From positions 26,854 through 90,853 of the forward strand of contig JAUPTC010000131.1 of assembly GCA_030762895.1 (NCBI GenBank): 64,000 nucleotides of DNA, in the 5' to 3' direction. The notes beneath the pieces were generated by a model. It saw only the letters and a program-made list of their open reading frames with translations. It had not been told where the DNA came from and did no database searches. Source of the stretch: Sophora flavescens. Its lineage: Eukaryota > Streptophyta > Magnoliopsida > Fabales > Fabaceae. Shown here in pieces: positions 62,460 through 64,000 of this stretch. The position numbers and the translations under genes were made by a program. Numbering within the stretch: the stretch's first letter is position 1; each line of letters opens with the position of its first letter.

Positions 62460-63045
62460 TTGGGCTTTGGTTGAATTTCTGAGTTTTGTTCTTCATCTTC
62501 TACGTATCTTCTTTTCTTCTTTTAAACCAACAAACTATCAAAAAAAAAAAATATTACACTTTGATTCTATTTGTGAAGGGAAAATTTCGTGTTGTTGTTC
62601 TTGCTCAAAACAAGTTTTCAAGTGTGATTCTCTTCTTCAAATTTAAAAAAAAAAATTTGCACAAATTATAAAAAAATTTGGCCATGGAAATCTGAAAAAA
62701 AAAAAAAAGGAAGAGAAAAAGTCTATTTGAGCAGATTTGTGTTCTTGGAACAAGTAGAAAAAAAAAATATTTCCCTTCTTCCTTGTTCTTATTTCCAAAG
62801 CTTTGCCTTTCTACCCTTTCCTTTTGTTTCCTTTGTTTGTCCGTTTTGTGATTTTGTTTCTTGAGTTTTTTTGGATTTTTGTGTTTGGCTCTTCCTAAGA
62901 ACTAAAGGAGAACATTTGAGAGGGAAAAAGGCAAAGTGTCCAAAATACATTTTTGTGTGGAAAAAAGCCAAAGAGTGGGAAAAAATCATTGTGTGAACTA
63001 GTGAGGGAGTGTGGTGAGAAACACATAAACTCTTCCACTAAAATC
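62460..63045 (+). other. Leader of P2
   Basis: Near-copy of the P1 leader with different A-run lengths and small indels. No supported gene. Confidence 0.75.
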
Positions 63046-64000
63046 ATGGCCAACAATGAGGATAGTCCACCATTATCTCCAAGATCAGCCACTCTTCAAG
63101 CAAGGGTGGCCAATCAAATCAAGCTCTTCAAAGACAAATGGAGCAAAGCAAGCCAATTATGAGAGACAACTTGCTAACCTACACCGTGGCGATTCAAGTG
63201 ACTATGATAGTGAAAGAGGAAGGCCTAGGAGGGCGATATAGAGGAGGAGGCATAGGGGAGAGGCATGATAGAGGACTTGAAGGGTCAAAATCAAAGTTCC
63301 TTCCTTTATTGGAAAGAGCGATCAGGAGGCTTACTTGGAGTGGGAGCTAAAAATAGAACAAGTCTTTGATTGTAATTCATACAATGAAGCAGAAATTGAA
63401 AGTAGCCGCCCTTGAGTTCAAGGAATATGCCCTTATGTAAGTGGGACCAACTACAAAAGAAAGGAGAAGACATGGAAGAGAGCCGTAGACATTGGGAGGA
63501 GATGAAATCTATCATGAGGAAGAGGTATGTCCCAAATCATTACCAAGGGATATTTCACAACAAGTTACAAAGGCTTACCCAAGGAAAAAGCGTTGATGAA
63601 TATTTCAAGGAGATGGAGTTGGCCTCATTAGGTCAAATTTTTAAAGAAGATAGGGGGAGGCTACCATGGCAAGGTTCTTACATGGCTTGAATCAAGATAT
63701 TCAAGACATAGTGGAGTTACAAAATTATGTGGAGCTTGAAGATTTGGTTCAACAAGCGATTAAGGTGGAGGCAACAAATTAAGAGGAGAAAGTCAAATAT
63801 TCTTTTCTTCATCTTCCAAATTTCCATCCTCAAATTGGCGGGAATATTCAAAGAAAGGAGGGTGCACCATTTTCTAAAGAGCGGGGCACCCCTCAGGAAA
63901 AGAAGCCAATGAAGCAGAGTTCTAGGAGCCGTGATGTGAAGTGTTTCAAATGCTTAGGCCATGGGCATGTGCATCCCAATGCCCAACAAGGAGGGTAATG
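63046..64000 (+). pseudogene. gag: gag of P2, broken, runs off the window
   Basis: Starts MANNEDSPPLSPRSATLQARVANQ with the Gln codon that is a stop in P1. A missing G near 63119 shifts the frame. The correct frame resumes as NYERQLANLHRGDSSDYDSERGRPRR. Capsid core motifs follow in shifted frames: LEWELKIEQVF near 63336 and MKSIMRKRYVPNHY with HNKLQRLTQGKSVDEYFKEMEL at about 63505-63620. P1 and P2 carry different lesions. Confidence 0.87.
63942..63982 (+). other. CCHC zinc knuckle of P2 gag, one base deleted
   Basis: CFKCLGHGH is readable, then one base is missing before GCATCCCAATGC, so the last Cys is out of frame. Confidence 0.8.

Noticed and set aside
58013..64000. Reverse transcriptase or integrase hidden in broken frames of the plus-strand units
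   Set aside because: From the protease end (61195) to the PPT (61494) only about 300 bp remain, too short, and no YxDD or HHCC/DDE-type motif is readable.

Overview
This is AT-rich nuclear DNA from a flowering plant (most likely a dicot; the species cannot be told from the sequence). Essentially the whole window is LTR retrotransposon. There is no ordinary host gene, tRNA, rRNA or CRISPR, and no reverse transcriptase, RNase H or integrase domain anywhere. The plant call rests on Ty3/gypsy-type gag (Retrotrans_gag core), LTRs of 0.93 kb with TGAT...ATCA ends, a primer-binding site close to the plant initiator-Met tRNA 3' end, and a purine-rich polypurine tract (PPT).

Region 1 (1-58012) is a head-to-tail macrosatellite of 23 units, 22 full length and one cut off at the right, all reading on the minus strand. 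Each unit is exactly one LTR (about 927 bp) plus one internal region (about 1658 bp). The internal region, in transcription order, is PBS, a roughly 620-bp A-tract-rich leader, a shortened gag, a Lys/Glu-rich linker, a fragment resembling the end of pol, and the PPT. Pol and the gag zinc knuckle are missing, so this is a gag-only non-autonomous element of the kind called TR-GAG in plants. The unit length is 2584-2589 bp in units 1-9 and shrinks to about 2520 bp in units 19-22. Only units 9 and 10 keep one open reading frame through the whole internal region and on into the LTR (425 codons from the likely start). Other units are broken, mostly by homopolymer-length changes. LTR n lies at the 3' end of gag n and is also the 5' LTR of gag n-1. 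Every stretch between a gag start and the next LTR to its right is the same leader.

Two sequence types occur. Type A is the near-identical left block (units 1-10, mostly also 11-13). Type B variants dominate units 14-23, but individual B units carry A variants in different combinations. At two sites B agrees with the related family to the right, so A is probably derived and recently spread.

Region 2 (58013-64000) switches to the plus strand. A related but longer element starts with an LTR at 58017, directly against the truncated gag of unit 23, so the two blocks point away from each other. It also repeats as LTR-internal-LTR-internal (period 3491 bp): LTR 58017-58947, PBS, leader, gag with CCHC knuckle, aspartic protease, K/E-rich tail, PPT, LTR 61508-62445, PBS, leader, gag running off the window. 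Its genes carry many frameshifts and one clear nonsense codon, and it too lacks RT and integrase.

How it works together: neither block can transpose by itself. Any mobility would need RT and integrase from a helper elsewhere. The tandem one-LTR-per-unit layout is what unequal recombination between LTRs, or amplification of one-LTR circular DNA, would give. Part of the unit-to-unit difference, especially single-base deletions right of about 34 kb, may be residual long-read consensus error.
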